Shown in pieces: positions 41,248 to 49,987 of a stretch of DNA of 53,305 nt; within the stretch, counting starts at the first letter, position 1, and every line of letters starts with the position of its first letter. Source of the DNA: an uncultured Collinsella sp. (lineage in GTDB: Bacteria; Actinomycetota; Coriobacteriia; Coriobacteriales; Coriobacteriaceae); NCBI GenBank assembly GCA_902494245.1, contig CABUSR010000011.1, positions 1 to 53,305 of the forward strand. The letters are read 5' to 3'. Position numbers and translations under genes: made by a program. The notes below the pieces were generated by a model. That model had not been told where the DNA came from, did not search any database, and saw nothing but the letters and a program-made list of their open reading frames with translations.

Positions 41248-41970
41248 ATGATCAAGAAGGTCATGGAGGACTACAAGGTCCTGTTGCGGAGCATTCCCGC
41301 GGCAACGGTTTCGCTGTTTTTCGTGAGCGTCATCATGATGAACCTGCTGGCCAACAAAGAACTTATCAGCCTGCCGTATCTGGCGCTCGACTGTGGCTTT
41401 GTGGTGAGCTGGGTCTCGTTTTTGTGCCAGGACATGATCTGCAAGCGCTTTGGCGCCAAGGCATCCATCAAAATCTCTATCCTCGCACTGGCGGTCAACC
41501 TCGCCGTGAGCCTGTGCTTTTGGGCATGCTCGCTCACGCCCGGCATGTGGGGCGCCTACTACGACACGGGTATGATCGAGGTCAACACCGCCCTTAACGC
41601 CACCATCGGCGGCACCTGGTACGTGGTGCTGGGCTCTTCGCTGGCAATGCTCGTTTCTGCCGTGGTTAACTCTACGCTCAACCAGTCGCTCGGCCGTATG
41701 CTCAAAAAGAATAACTTTGCGAGCTTTGCCTTTCGCTCCTATGTGTCCACGGGCGTTGGCCAGTTTATCGACAACCTGGTCTTTGCCATTGTGGTAAGCC
41801 ACACGTTCTTTGGCTGGACGTGGGTACAGGTCCTTATGTGCTCGCTGACCGGCGCTGTCGCCGAGCTGCTGTGCGAGGTCTTCCTGAGCCCCGTGGGCTA
41901 CAAAGTCGTGCGCGGCTGGGAGCGTGAGAATGTGGGCTCCGAGTACCTCGAGCGCCACGCAACCGCCTAA
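41248..41970 (+). CDS. VUT-family putative queuosine-precursor transporter (YhhQ-like)
   Basis: This 240-residue membrane protein has about six transmembrane spans, starting IPAATVSLFFVSVIMMNLLA. Two features are typical of the VUT/YhhQ family: the cytosolic DMICKRFGAKASIK and the later STGVGQFIDNLVFAIVV. YhhQ transports queuosine precursors (preQ0/preQ1), so scavenging of modified bases is the likely role. AAAGGAG precedes ATG 41248. The 156-nt leader (41092-41247) carries a GAGCAG...CTGCTC hairpin but no firm preQ1 riboswitch match. An SDR gene follows after 9 nt and is probably co-transcribed. Confidence 0.85.
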   Translation: MIKKVMEDYKVLLRSIPAATVSLFFVSVIMMNLLANKELISLPYLALDCGFVVSWVSFLCQDMICKRFGAKASIKISILALAVNLAVSLCFWACSLTPGMWGAYYDTGMIEVNTALNATIGGTWYVVLGSSLAMLVSAVVNSTLNQSLGRMLKKNNFASFAFRSYVSTGVGQFIDNLVFAIVVSHTFFGWTWVQVLMCSLTGAVAELLCEVFLSPVGYKVVRGWERENVGSEYLERHATA

Positions 41971-41979
41971 GGAGCAAGT

Positions 41980-42660
41980 ATGCGGGTTTTGATCACGGGC
42001 GCTTCGGGCGGTATCGGAGCCGCGTGCGTGCAGCGCTTTTTGGACGAGGGCCACGAGGTCGTGGGCTTTGATCTGCTGCCGGCGGCGATCGAACACGAAC
42101 GCTACCGCCATCTGATTGTTGATGTCCGCAAGCCGGACGCGTTTCCGGATGACCTTGAGCCCCAGGTGATCGTGAACGTTGCCGGTGTGCAGGATTCGGC
42201 CGATGACATCGCCGCAAACCTGTGTGGCACCATCAACGTGACCGAGCGTTACGCCTTTGTGGGGGAGGGGCTTGCCGCCAAGCCGGCGCCGGCTATCAAA
42301 TCCGTGGTCAATGTGGGATCGGCGAGCGGGCATACGGGATCGGAGTTTCCCGCCTATGCCGCCAGCAAGGGCGGCGTTATCGCCTACACCAAGAACCTTG
42401 CAAACCGGCTGGCACCGCAGGCCATCGCCAACAGTGTGGACCCGGGCGGCGTTATCACGCCGCTCAACCGTTGCGTGATGGAAGACGAACACCTGTGGAA
42501 CCAGATTATGGAGCTCACACCGCTTAAGCGCTGGGCCACCGCCCAAGAGATCGCCGAGTGGATCTACTTTGTGGGCGTGACCAACCGGTTTATGACCGGA
42601 CAGAGTCTGTTGATCGATGGCGGCGAGGCCGGCCGCACCCAGTTTATCTGGCCCGAGTAG
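41980..42660 (+). CDS. Short-chain dehydrogenase/reductase
   Basis: This 226-residue classical SDR has the cofactor motif TGASGGIG at residues 6-13, NVAGVQ, a catalytic Ser in NVGSASG, YxxxK as YAASKGG, and the PGGVITPL loop after the active site. The end reads FMTGQSLLIDGGEAGRTQFI. Start ATG 41980 follows TAAGGAGCAAGT directly after the VUT stop. Substrate is unknown; its pairing with a queuosine-type transporter is positional only. It ends at a strong bidirectional terminator. Confidence 0.92.
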   Translation: MRVLITGASGGIGAACVQRFLDEGHEVVGFDLLPAAIEHERYRHLIVDVRKPDAFPDDLEPQVIVNVAGVQDSADDIAANLCGTINVTERYAFVGEGLAAKPAPAIKSVVNVGSASGHTGSEFPAYAASKGGVIAYTKNLANRLAPQAIANSVDPGGVITPLNRCVMEDEHLWNQIMELTPLKRWATAQEIAEWIYFVGVTNRFMTGQSLLIDGGEAGRTQFIWPE

Positions 42661-42661
42661 T

Positions 42662-42698
42662 AAAACGCGCCCGATGGAAAGCCGTCGGGCGCGTTTTT
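42662..42698. terminator. Bidirectional terminator between the SDR and ung genes
   Basis: AAAACGCGCCCGA (42662-42674) and TCGGGCGCGTTTTT (42685-42698) form a strong stem with A/T runs on both sides. It lies between converging genes. Confidence 0.9.
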
Positions 42699-42711
42699 GA
42701 TGTATCGATTT

Positions 42712-43437
42712 TTAGCCGAGGCAAGTCCAGTTGACGGGGGTCGAGCCGTGCTGTTCGAGTAGCCGATTGGCTGCCGAGAAGGGGCGCGACCCCATAAAGG
42801 CGGGGAGTTCTGCCGTGGCACGGTTGGCCGAAAGCGGCGAGGGGTGCGTAGAGGCCAGGCAGAACTTGTCGGTTGCCTTGCCCGCGCCGGTCGCGGCGAG
42901 CTTGCCTTCGACCATCTGCTGGGCAAAGCGGCCCCATGCCAAAAAGACTACCGGTTGGGGTAGCTGACAGCAGCGTTCGATAACGTAGTCGGTGAGCGTA
43001 CTCCAGCCCAGTTTGGCGTGCGAGTTCGCGGCATGCTCGCGCACGGTGAGCGTAGTGTTGAGGAGCAGGACGCCCTGCAGTGCCCATGGGGTTAGGTCTC
43101 CCGTGGCGGGAATAGGGCAATCCAGATCGGCTTTGAGCTCCTTATAGATGTTGCGCAGGCTCGGCGGCAACTTGGTTTGCGTCGCGGGGACCGAGAACGA
43201 CAGCCCCATTGCCTGGTTGGGTCCGTGATAGGGGTCTTGACCCAAGATGACAACCTTGACCTGGTCGGCCGGCGTGTAGGCGAGGGCATTGAGAATGTCG
43301 TCTTGTGCCGGGTAGATGGTCTGCTCGGTACGCAAAAGGGCGATGCGTTCGAGCAGCTGGTTCGTGGTGTCACGTACCGGCTGCGGCGCATCGCCCAACC
43401 AAGTTGCTATGTTGCGATCGCGAGTTGCGGTGTCCAT
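42712..43437 (-). CDS. ung: Uracil-DNA glycosylase
   Basis: This 241-residue family-1 UDG has the water-activating motif GQDPYHG at residues 66-72 (Asp68), the uracil-pocket LLLNTTLTV, and the minor-groove loop HPSPLSA with catalytic His. It removes uracil from DNA after cytosine deamination or dUTP incorporation. ATG 43437 has AAAGGAGC upstream. The family length is normal, and nothing unusual is seen. Stand-alone gene on the minus strand. Confidence 0.95.
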   Translation of the reverse strand: MDTATRDRNIATWLGDAPQPVRDTTNQLLERIALLRTEQTIYPAQDDILNALAYTPADQVKVVILGQDPYHGPNQAMGLSFSVPATQTKLPPSLRNIYKELKADLDCPIPATGDLTPWALQGVLLLNTTLTVREHAANSHAKLGWSTLTDYVIERCCQLPQPVVFLAWGRFAQQMVEGKLAATGAGKATDKFCLASTHPSPLSANRATAELPAFMGSRPFSAANRLLEQHGSTPVNWTCLG

Positions 43438-43524
43438 GGGGCTCCTTTATGGCAGATGCTCTGTTGGCATCTATTGTAAAGGTGTCCGGAGACCTTTACG
43501 CCACGGCTGTATGAAGAGCGGGGT

Positions 43525-44427
43525 CTACGAGACGCGCTCGGGCGCTCCTGCCATACGAGCCTGTCCATGTGCGCGAAGGCGCGGAAGTTCGACGGTTGCC
43601 ACCATGACGCCGGTGAGGATGAGGGCGGCGCCAAAGAAGGCGATGGGGCTCAAGACCTCGCCGACCAGGAAAAACGAGAAGACGGCGGAGCAGACCGGCT
43701 CGAGCGAGAAGGCGAAGCCGGTGGTCTCGGCAGGCACGTGGGGTTGCACGAGCGTCTGGGTGATAAAGCCGTAGGCAGAGCAGATGAGTGCGGTCGCGAC
43801 GACAACGATAATCTCGCTCGGCGTGCTGGGAAGCGTGAAGCCGCCAAAGGTGAATGCCGCGACGCCCGAGAACAGGCCGCCGAAGCCCAGCTGCCAAACG
43901 CCCAGAGCCAGCGGGTCGACATCTTCGACAAAGCGCTTGGCGACAATGATGTGTCCGGCGTAGACAAAGGCCGAGAGCAGCATGATGAGCGCGCCCGGGT
44001 TCAGGCTGGTAAAGTCGGCACCCGAGAGCAGCAGCATGCCGCAGGTGACGATGGCGGTGCCGACGAGCACTTTGCGCTCGGGGGCGCGACGCAGCAGGGC
44101 GGCGTTGGCAAACGGCACGATCACGACCGTCAGGCTCTGCAAAAAGCCGGCAGTGGAAGCAGAGGTGAGGCTGGAACCCAGGCACATGCAGGTGAGCTCG
44201 GTTGCCATGATGGCGCCGATGATAGCGGCGCGAACCATAAGGTCGCGGTTGATACGGAAAGCGCGCTTGTGGAAGAGCAGCAGGCAGGCCATAAAGGCGA
44301 TGATGCAGCGTAGCGCGACGATACTCGTGGCGTTCATGCTGTCCATGCCGATCTTCATGAGGGGATACGAAAAGCCCCATGCGACGGGAACGGAAAATGA
44401 GAGCGCGAATGCTTTTTTGCGATCCAT
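43525..44427 (-). CDS. EamA/DMT-family transporter
   Basis: This 300-residue protein has ten predicted transmembrane helices in two EamA repeats. The first begins SFSVPVAWGFSYPLMKIGMD and the second ALIMLLSAFVYAGHIIVAKR; the signature ETTGFAFSLEPVCSAVFSFFL is in the second repeat. Such proteins export amino acids or other small metabolites. ATG 44427 follows AAAAGGAGTCCC. It diverges from a LysR-family gene with a 158-bp shared promoter, so LysR control is likely. Confidence 0.9.
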   Translation of the reverse strand: MDRKKAFALSFSVPVAWGFSYPLMKIGMDSMNATSIVALRCIIAFMACLLLFHKRAFRINRDLMVRAAIIGAIMATELTCMCLGSSLTSASTAGFLQSLTVVIVPFANAALLRRAPERKVLVGTAIVTCGMLLLSGADFTSLNPGALIMLLSAFVYAGHIIVAKRFVEDVDPLALGVWQLGFGGLFSGVAAFTFGGFTLPSTPSEIIVVVATALICSAYGFITQTLVQPHVPAETTGFAFSLEPVCSAVFSFFLVGEVLSPIAFFGAALILTGVMVATVELPRLRAHGQARMAGAPERVS

Positions 44428-44585
44428 GGGACTCCTTTTGTTACAGAACGGTTTCGTAAAAAGGATTCTGCTCCCAGATATGGGTGTAGTAAAGCGAATG
44501 TATCTTCAGTATGATTAAGAAACGCTAATGTTGGCAGAGAAAGCCATGACAAAACGTTTTACGGCTGCATTGATATGGAGACACG

Positions 44586-45452
44586 ATGGCATCGCGGTAT
44601 CAGATTGTTTGTATGGTGGTCGATCGCGGCAGTCTTAAGGGCGCGGCGGACGAGCTGGGCTATACGCAAAGTGCGGTGAGCCAGGCCGTCAAGGCGCTCG
44701 AGCGCGAGCTGGGTACCACGCTTATCGAGCGCGGTAAGCAGGGCGTGTCGCTTACGCGCGATGGCAAGCAGTATCTGCCGTACCTGCGCCAGATCGTAAC
44801 TGCCGAGGCCGAGCTTGAGGGCAAACGTCAGGAGTTGCTGGGGCTCTCCTCGACCGATATTCGTATCGCGACGTTTACCAACGTGAGTCGTACCGTGCTG
44901 CCGCGTGTGATCCGCGACTTTGGGGCTCTGCACCCGGGCGTGCACTTTACCCTCAAGCAGGGCGATTACACGCGCAACGCCCAGTGGGTGCACGATGGCG
45001 TGGTTGACTTTTGCTTTACGGCACGCGGGCTTACCGCTGGGCTCGAGAAGCGCGTGGTCTATCACGACGAGTTGGTGGCATTGCTGCCGGCCGCGCATCC
45101 GCTGGCGGTGAAGGAAAAGGTGACGCTCGCCGACCTAGCGTCCGAGCCGTTTGTACTGCTGGATGAGGGCGAACAGAGCCTGGTGCTCGATGCATTTGCG
45201 GCGCATGGGCTGTCGCCGCACGTGACGAGCGAGGTCACCGACGACTACACCATCATGGCGATGGTGGAGGAGGGCCTAGGCGTGAGCATGCTGTATCGCC
45301 GTGCCGTTGAGGGCGTGCAAGCCGATATCCGTGTGCGGCCTATCGTGCATGCCCCCTCGCGTGACGTAGTGGCAGCCTGGCGCAGTTGGGACACCATGCC
45401 CATCGCCACGAGGCGCTTTATCGACTATATGAGCTCGCATATTGTCAATTAA
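44586..45452 (+). CDS. LysR-family transcriptional regulator
   Basis: This 288-residue protein has a winged helix-turn-helix at the N-terminus (YQIVCMVVDRGSLKGAADEL then GYTQSAVSQAVKALERELGT), a linker, and a periplasmic-binding-like effector domain from about residue 85 (STDIRIATFTNVSRTVLPRV...LLDEGEQ...YTIMAMVEEGLGVSMLYRRA). ATG 44586 has GGAG upstream. Located divergent to an EamA exporter, it most likely regulates that gene in response to the exported metabolite. Confidence 0.92.
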   Translation: MASRYQIVCMVVDRGSLKGAADELGYTQSAVSQAVKALERELGTTLIERGKQGVSLTRDGKQYLPYLRQIVTAEAELEGKRQELLGLSSTDIRIATFTNVSRTVLPRVIRDFGALHPGVHFTLKQGDYTRNAQWVHDGVVDFCFTARGLTAGLEKRVVYHDELVALLPAAHPLAVKEKVTLADLASEPFVLLDEGEQSLVLDAFAAHGLSPHVTSEVTDDYTIMAMVEEGLGVSMLYRRAVEGVQADIRVRPIVHAPSRDVVAAWRSWDTMPIATRRFIDYMSSHIVN

Positions 45453-45479
45453 TGACTGGCGTGGCGTTGAGTGCGGTGT

Positions 45480-46862
45480 TTAGTGGGCTGTCGCTTTGGT
45501 TTGGGTGGCGCGATAGGTGCGTGCCGGGTGGCAGAGTAATACCGCCACGACCATAAAGAACGCCGTGGTGCCCAGGCTGATGGGGTAGACCATCATGATG
45601 TTCGCAAAGGTGCGGAAGTGCGGGAACACGCAGAACACCCAATAGAAGCGGATGCCGCAGACGCAGATCATGGTGATGAGGGCGGGCATGAGCGAGATGC
45701 CAAAGCCGCGCAGGTAGCCGGACATGTTTTCGTAGAACATGCTAAAAGCGTACGCCGGGAAGATCGAGCACACGCGGATATAGCCGATCGAGACGATGTT
45801 GGGATCGCTGTTGAACAGCGATAGGATCTCGCGCCCCAGACCGACAATAACGATAATCGTGGTGAGTGCAACGATACCGCCCTCGACCAGACAGACCTTA
45901 AGCGTTTTGGTGCAGCGGTCGATCTGGCGGGCACCGTGGTTTTGTCCCACAAAGGTGGTGCAAGCCTGGCTAAAGCTGTTGAGTAGGTTATAGCACACGT
46001 ACTCCAGGCTCATGGCGGCGCTCGATGCCGCCATGACCTCGGTACCCAAGCTGTTGATGGCAGACTGGATGATGATGTTGGCGACGGCAAAGACGGCGCT
46101 TTGGATGCCGGCGGGCAGTCCGATCTTGACGATGCGCTTGAGGGCGACGGGGTCGATAGCCAAGTCACGCGGGGTGACGCGGACGACGGAGTCGGTCTTG
46201 AGCAGGCGGATAAAGAGCGTGGCGGCGCTGACGGTGTAGGCGATGGCGGTGGCGATGGCGACGCCCGCGACGCCCCAGTGGAGTATGGGGACAAAGATGA
46301 GGTCCAGGCCAATGTTGAGGACGGTGGACACGGCAAGCGCCTGCAGCGGCATGCGGGTGATGCCGACGGAGCGGAAGATCGCGGCCTCAAAGTTGTAGAG
46401 CAAGATCGAGGGCATGCTGAGCAAAAAGACGCGTAGGTAGAGCGAAGCGAGCGGCATGGTTTCGGCGGGAACGTTGAGCGCGGCGAGCATGGGCACGGCA
46501 AAGATCTCGCCCAGCGCGATGACGACAAAGCCCACGAGCGCCATTAAAATCGAGGTATGGACGGCGCGTTTGACCATGTTCTGATCGTTGCGGCCGATAG
46601 CGTTGGCGATGACCACGTTGGAGCCAAGCGACATGCCAATAAACAGGTTGAGCATAAGACTGGTAAGCGGAACATTGGAGCCGACCGCCGCCATGGCGAG
46701 GGTTCCCTGGTCGCCCGAGAAGTTACCGATGATGACCGTGGCGATGAGGTTTGACAGCTGCTCCAAGATGCTCGTGGCGGCCACGGGGAAGGCGAACAGG
46801 GGAATATTGCGCCACAGCGATCCGGTGGTCATGTCAATGTGCTTAGATGCGGTATCAGCCAT
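45480..46862 (-). CDS. MATE-family multidrug/Na+ antiporter
   Basis: This 460-residue protein has about 12 transmembrane helices in two MatE repeats. The first includes LWRNIPLFAFPVAATSILEQ and NLIATVIIGNFSGDQGTLAM. The second repeat begins IVKIGLPAGIQSAVFAVANI and has TFVGQNHGARQIDRCTKTLK. These extrude cationic drugs or toxins with Na+ or H+. The length fits the NorM/DinF group. The gene converges with the LysR gene. Confidence 0.92.
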   Translation of the reverse strand: MADTASKHIDMTTGSLWRNIPLFAFPVAATSILEQLSNLIATVIIGNFSGDQGTLAMAAVGSNVPLTSLMLNLFIGMSLGSNVVIANAIGRNDQNMVKRAVHTSILMALVGFVVIALGEIFAVPMLAALNVPAETMPLASLYLRVFLLSMPSILLYNFEAAIFRSVGITRMPLQALAVSTVLNIGLDLIFVPILHWGVAGVAIATAIAYTVSAATLFIRLLKTDSVVRVTPRDLAIDPVALKRIVKIGLPAGIQSAVFAVANIIIQSAINSLGTEVMAASSAAMSLEYVCYNLLNSFSQACTTFVGQNHGARQIDRCTKTLKVCLVEGGIVALTTIIVIVGLGREILSLFNSDPNIVSIGYIRVCSIFPAYAFSMFYENMSGYLRGFGISLMPALITMICVCGIRFYWVFCVFPHFRTFANIMMVYPISLGTTAFFMVVAVLLCHPARTYRATQTKATAH

Positions 46863-46929
46863 ACGCTCTCAATCTCTAACATGCTCTTTCGTGCTTATTT
46901 GCGCAGACGATGATACTCCTAATGCAACC

Positions 46930-47021
46930 AGCCGGCACTTAGGGACGTTCCTTTTCTGCCGACAGCTGGGGACACTCCTTATCTCTTCTAACTAGCCATT
47001 CAAGAACGTCCCCAATGACTA
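46930..47021. repeat. Composite GGGAC intergenic repeats
   Basis: 46930-46977 shares AGGGACGTTCCTTTT with the reverse complement of 34345-34365. 46991-47021 is nearly identical to 27441-27471, ending in GAACGTCCCCAATGACTA (47004-47021). So two members of the dispersed family sit together between the MATE and RlmA-like genes. Confidence 0.75.
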
Positions 47022-47078
47022 GGTGGGGAAGGCGTGCGACAATGGTGGGCGTTGTGTTGTTCGCGCTAAGGAGTTGCC

Positions 47079-47894
47079 ATGTTGTTATGTCCCGTTTGCC
47101 ATGAGCCGTTGGTGGACGACGAACGCGGTGCTGCATGCGCGGGCGGGCACCGGTTCGACCGTGCTCGCGAGGGCTATCTATATCTACTGCGCTCGTCCAA
47201 GAGCGGCGACTCCATGGGTGATCCCAAGTCGCAGGCGCGCAGCCGTCGTGACTTTCTGAACCGTGGATACTACGCGCCGTTGCGCGATGCGATGGTCGAG
47301 CTGGTGCGCAAGCAGGTGTCTGGGCGCGCTGCGTCTACGAACGGCCCCATGACGTTGCTCGATATTTGCTGCGGCGAGGGCTATTACACGAGTGCCATGG
47401 GCGCGGTGCCGGACGTGGACGCTTACGGCTTTGACCTGGGCAAAGAGATGGTGCGCCTGGCCGCCAAGCGCGGCGATGCGGCCTACTTCGTGGCCAACAT
47501 GAAGGATATCCCCGTGGCCGATGGCGCCTTCGATATGGTGACCGAACTCTTTGCTCCCTTTAACGAGCGCGAGTTTGCCCGCGTGCTGGCGCCCGAGGGC
47601 TCGCTCTATACCGTGGTACCGGGTGCCCGTCATCTGTTTGGGCTCAAGGAGGTGCTCTACGACACGCCATATCTCAATGACGAGAAACTGCCGAAGACTA
47701 CCGAGCTCGAGTTGGTCGGAACGCAGCGGGTATCTGCGAACATTACGCTCCAGACTCAGGCCGACATCGAGGCGGTGTTCCAGATGACGCCGTACTACTA
47801 CCGCACGCGCCCTGCCGACAAAGAGCGCCTGGCAAATTTGGACACCCTTCAAACCGACATCGACTTCATCATCGCCGAGTACCGCCACAGCTAA
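47079..47894 (+). CDS. RlmA-like rRNA (guanine-N1) methyltransferase
   Basis: This 271-residue protein has an N-terminal zinc finger (LLCPVCHEPL...AACAGGHRFD) followed by GYLYLL, the start known from RlmA(I)/TlrB. The Rossmann methyltransferase has LLDICCGEGYYTSAM (SAM motif I), GFDLGKEMVRLAAKRG and VTELFAPFNEREFARVL. RlmA methylates 23S rRNA at G745/G748 near the tylosin site. ATG 47079 follows AAGGAG. It could be the housekeeping RlmA or a TlrB-like macrolide-linked form; sequence alone cannot settle this. Confidence 0.87.
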   Translation: MLLCPVCHEPLVDDERGAACAGGHRFDRAREGYLYLLRSSKSGDSMGDPKSQARSRRDFLNRGYYAPLRDAMVELVRKQVSGRAASTNGPMTLLDICCGEGYYTSAMGAVPDVDAYGFDLGKEMVRLAAKRGDAAYFVANMKDIPVADGAFDMVTELFAPFNEREFARVLAPEGSLYTVVPGARHLFGLKEVLYDTPYLNDEKLPKTTELELVGTQRVSANITLQTQADIEAVFQMTPYYYRTRPADKERLANLDTLQTDIDFIIAEYRHS

Positions 47895-47895
47895 C

Positions 47896-47932
47896 AACCT
47901 GCCAAAAAGGGACAGGTTTATTTTGGCAGGTT
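47896..47932. repeat. AACCTGCCAAAA intergenic inverted repeat
   Basis: AACCTGCCAAAA (47896-47907) and TTTTGGCAGGTT (47921-47932) flank GGGACAGG. It begins just after the RlmA-like stop codon and fits the same GGGAC-centred family. Confidence 0.7.
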
Positions 47933-47948
47933 TTATCTGGGCAAATGC

Positions 47949-47986
47949 AAAGGGCCGACCGCGGAGATGCGCGATCGGCCCTTTTT
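47949..47986. terminator. Bidirectional terminator after the RlmA-like gene
   Basis: AAAGGGCCGA (47949-47958) and TCGGCCCTTT (47975-47984) plus an inner CGC/GCG stem, ending in TTTTT. It lies between converging genes. Confidence 0.88.
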
Positions 47987-48022
47987 AGTTGCTTGGCTGC
48001 AGAGGTTATGAGAAGCGAGCGC

Positions 48023-48424
48023 TTACAGGCGGTCCTTGTTCTCGGCCTTAACGGCGTGTGCCTGCTGGACAAAGAACAGGTCGTACACCACGATGACAAA
48101 GGCGGCAAAGTTGATGGCGTCGCCGCCAAACGCGGGAAGCGTGAGCACCGCTTGGGCAAGCGTGGCGACCGCGGCAACAATACCGAGCTTAAACGCGCCG
48201 TCCACCTGCGAAGGCTTGTTGGCGCCCTTGATACCGGCGACGCCTGCGGCAAGGTCGACGAGACCCTTGGCGATAAGCACGACCGCTGCGAGCGTGGCGT
48301 ACGAACCGTACGTGGAATCGAGACCGCCCGTGGCGATACCGACGCCGGCGGTGACGAGGCTGGCGATGCCCAAAACAAAGTAGATGAGAGCAAGGATTTT
48401 GAGAGTCTTGCGAGTGAAGCTCAT
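48023..48424 (-). CDS. Small four-helix membrane protein of unknown function
   Basis: This 133-residue protein has four predicted helices: around 10-32, 40-66, 75-100 and 103-122. It starts MSFTRKTLKILALIYFVLGI and contains TYGSYATLAAVVLIAKGLVD. ATG 48424 has GAAAGGACC upstream; a longer extension is rejected. I recognise no family. Its neighbours are an rRNA methyltransferase and a 47-residue membrane microprotein on the other strand. Confidence 0.78.
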   Translation of the reverse strand: MSFTRKTLKILALIYFVLGIASLVTAGVGIATGGLDSTYGSYATLAAVVLIAKGLVDLAAGVAGIKGANKPSQVDGAFKLGIVAAVATLAQAVLTLPAFGGDAINFAAFVIVVYDLFFVQQAHAVKAENKDRL

Positions 48425-48656
48425 GGCTGGTCCTTTCGATACGAGTACGCCAACTTGGCGCACCTCATGTGCTGCACATATGGTGAAGCACATTGTAGTT
48501 CAACGCGGCGATGCATGCGTTTGAAAGCGCATTGAGCCCGCGCAGCCAAACCCAACCTTTCAAAAAGGAAAGCTGGGCGTAAGTCAAATCGATGGCAGCG
48601 TATGCGCGGCGCTGCGATGATGGGTCCATGGTAAGAGCTGGTCTCAAGGAGGAGCC

Positions 48657-48800
48657 ATGATGTACGGAGCAGGGCAAGTGCATGAGCCGCGGTCGTTGGG
48701 AAGGCGCATGGGTGATTCTGTGATCGCTGCCGTGTGCACGGGATTGATGGCGGTGCTTTGCATTGGGATGCTGTGGGCCATGTCGCATGTGGGACAATAG
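48657..48800 (+). CDS. 47-residue single-span membrane microprotein
   Basis: CAAGGAGGAGCC immediately precedes tandem ATGs at 48657 and 48660, one of the stronger ribosome sites in the window. The product is MMYGAGQVHEPRSLGRRMGD, then SVIAAVCTGLMAVLCIGMLW and AMSHVGQ: a basic N-terminal tail and one membrane helix at about 21-41, topology N-in. It is too short for ordinary ORF cut-offs. It precedes the rsmJ gene by 63 nt in the same direction. I know no family; the clean Shine-Dalgarno argues that it is really translated. Confidence 0.6.
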   Translation: MMYGAGQVHEPRSLGRRMGDSVIAAVCTGLMAVLCIGMLWAMSHVGQ

Positions 48801-48863
48801 CGGACGGTTGGGTGCCGACATAAACGGCGCTCACGTATTCGTTTTGCTTGTTAAGGAGTACCC

Positions 48864-49568
48864 ATGGACGTCGTCGATCCCTTTTCTATTGCACGGGCCG
48901 CGGGGCTTGAGCTGACCGGGACGTCCGAGGGCCTCACGCTCACCGACGGCACGATGGAACTGCGTGCCGATTTTACTCGCATGCTTCCGCGGCTCAAGCA
49001 GGGCCGTCTGCAGCAAGAGCTGCTGATAAAGGCTGCGCGCACAAAAGGCATCGAGAGCCCATGGGCGATTGATGCCACGGCGGGCTTTGGCGAGGATTCG
49101 CTACTGCTGGCGGCCGCGGGCTTTACCGTCGATCTGTATGAGCAGGATTGCGTGATCGCGGCGCTCCTCAAGGATGCCCTGGATCGCGCGGCAGATGATC
49201 CGGCGCTTGCGGCTGCCGTGGCTCGCATGCGCCTTCATGCGGGCGAGGACAGCATTGCCGGCCTTCGCCATACAGCTGAACTGATCGGGCGGGGCGAGCT
49301 TGCCGCTCCCGATGCGGTGTACCTGGACCCCATGTTTCCCGAGCGCACCAAGAGCGCGGCGGTGAAAAAGAAGTTCCAGCTGCTGCATCACTTGGAGCAG
49401 CCGTGCGCCGATGAGGAGGCGCTGGTCCAGGCAGCGCTTGCGGTGCATCCGCGCAAAGTCGTTATCAAACGGCCGGTGAAGGGCCCGTTGCTCGCCGGCA
49501 TAAAGCCGAGCTATCAACTTGCGGGTAAGGCCGTTCGTTACGATGTTTTGGTGCCGCCGCGCCCGTAA
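48864..49568 (+). CDS. rsmJ: 16S rRNA (guanine1516-N2) methyltransferase, RsmJ-like
   Basis: This 234-residue SAM-dependent methyltransferase has motif I as WAIDATAGFGEDSLLLAAAG. The catalytic and identifying block is YLDPMFPERTKSAAVKKKFQ followed by LLHHLEQPCADEEALVQAAL. The C-terminal VIKRPVKGPLLAGIKPSYQL is also typical of RsmJ/YhiQ. It methylates N2 of G1516 in the small-subunit decoding region. AAGGAGTACCC precedes ATG 48864. The assignment is by family motif. Confidence 0.9.
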   Translation: MDVVDPFSIARAAGLELTGTSEGLTLTDGTMELRADFTRMLPRLKQGRLQQELLIKAARTKGIESPWAIDATAGFGEDSLLLAAAGFTVDLYEQDCVIAALLKDALDRAADDPALAAAVARMRLHAGEDSIAGLRHTAELIGRGELAAPDAVYLDPMFPERTKSAAVKKKFQLLHHLEQPCADEEALVQAALAVHPRKVVIKRPVKGPLLAGIKPSYQLAGKAVRYDVLVPPRP

Positions 49569-49616
49569 CTTGCGTGCGATTACCGGGGCTTCGCTAGTGC
49601 CGTGCCGATGTGGTCC

Positions 49617-49913
49617 CTATTTCCAAGGGTGCGACGTCAGGTGCCAGCCGCCGCAGTATTCGCATTTGTAGCAGGCCAAACCACGCCGCCCGCGGTTTTC
49701 GCAGTCGGCCATAACTGCCTCGGCCTCGGCGCGTGTGTCGTAACGGTTTTTGCGTTCGCACGACTTGTAACGCCAGGCTTCATCGCGCTCGGCGTCCAGG
49801 GCGTCGCGGCGCTCGTCCTCGCGCGCAAACAGGTCGCTCATATCGCCGCCGGTAGCAGCGCCCAAAAACTCGCTTTTGGCCTTTGACCAGGCGGCTCGCT
49901 TTTTGCTTCCCAT
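49617..49913 (-). CDS. Small zinc-ribbon-ended protein of unknown function
   Basis: This 98-residue protein is mostly charged helix (GSKKRAAWSKAKSEFLGAAT, then SDLFAREDERRDALDAERDE). A C-terminal half resembles a small zinc-binding fold: KSCERKNRYDTRAEAEAVMA then CENRGRRGLACYKCEYCGGW and HLTSH. The KNRYxTxxEAxxxxxxC...YxCxxCGGWHLTS pattern is seen in small phage and bacterial proteins of unknown role. ATG 49913 with GAGAGG upstream is preferred over an earlier start. It may bind nucleic acid. Confidence 0.72.
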   Translation of the reverse strand: MGSKKRAAWSKAKSEFLGAATGGDMSDLFAREDERRDALDAERDEAWRYKSCERKNRYDTRAEAEAVMADCENRGRRGLACYKCEYCGGWHLTSHPWK

Positions 49914-49987
49914 CTGCTTCGCGCCTCTCTCCAAACGCTGGTATCATTGCCCAATCAAAGTGATACCAATAAACGTGAGGTTGCCGC

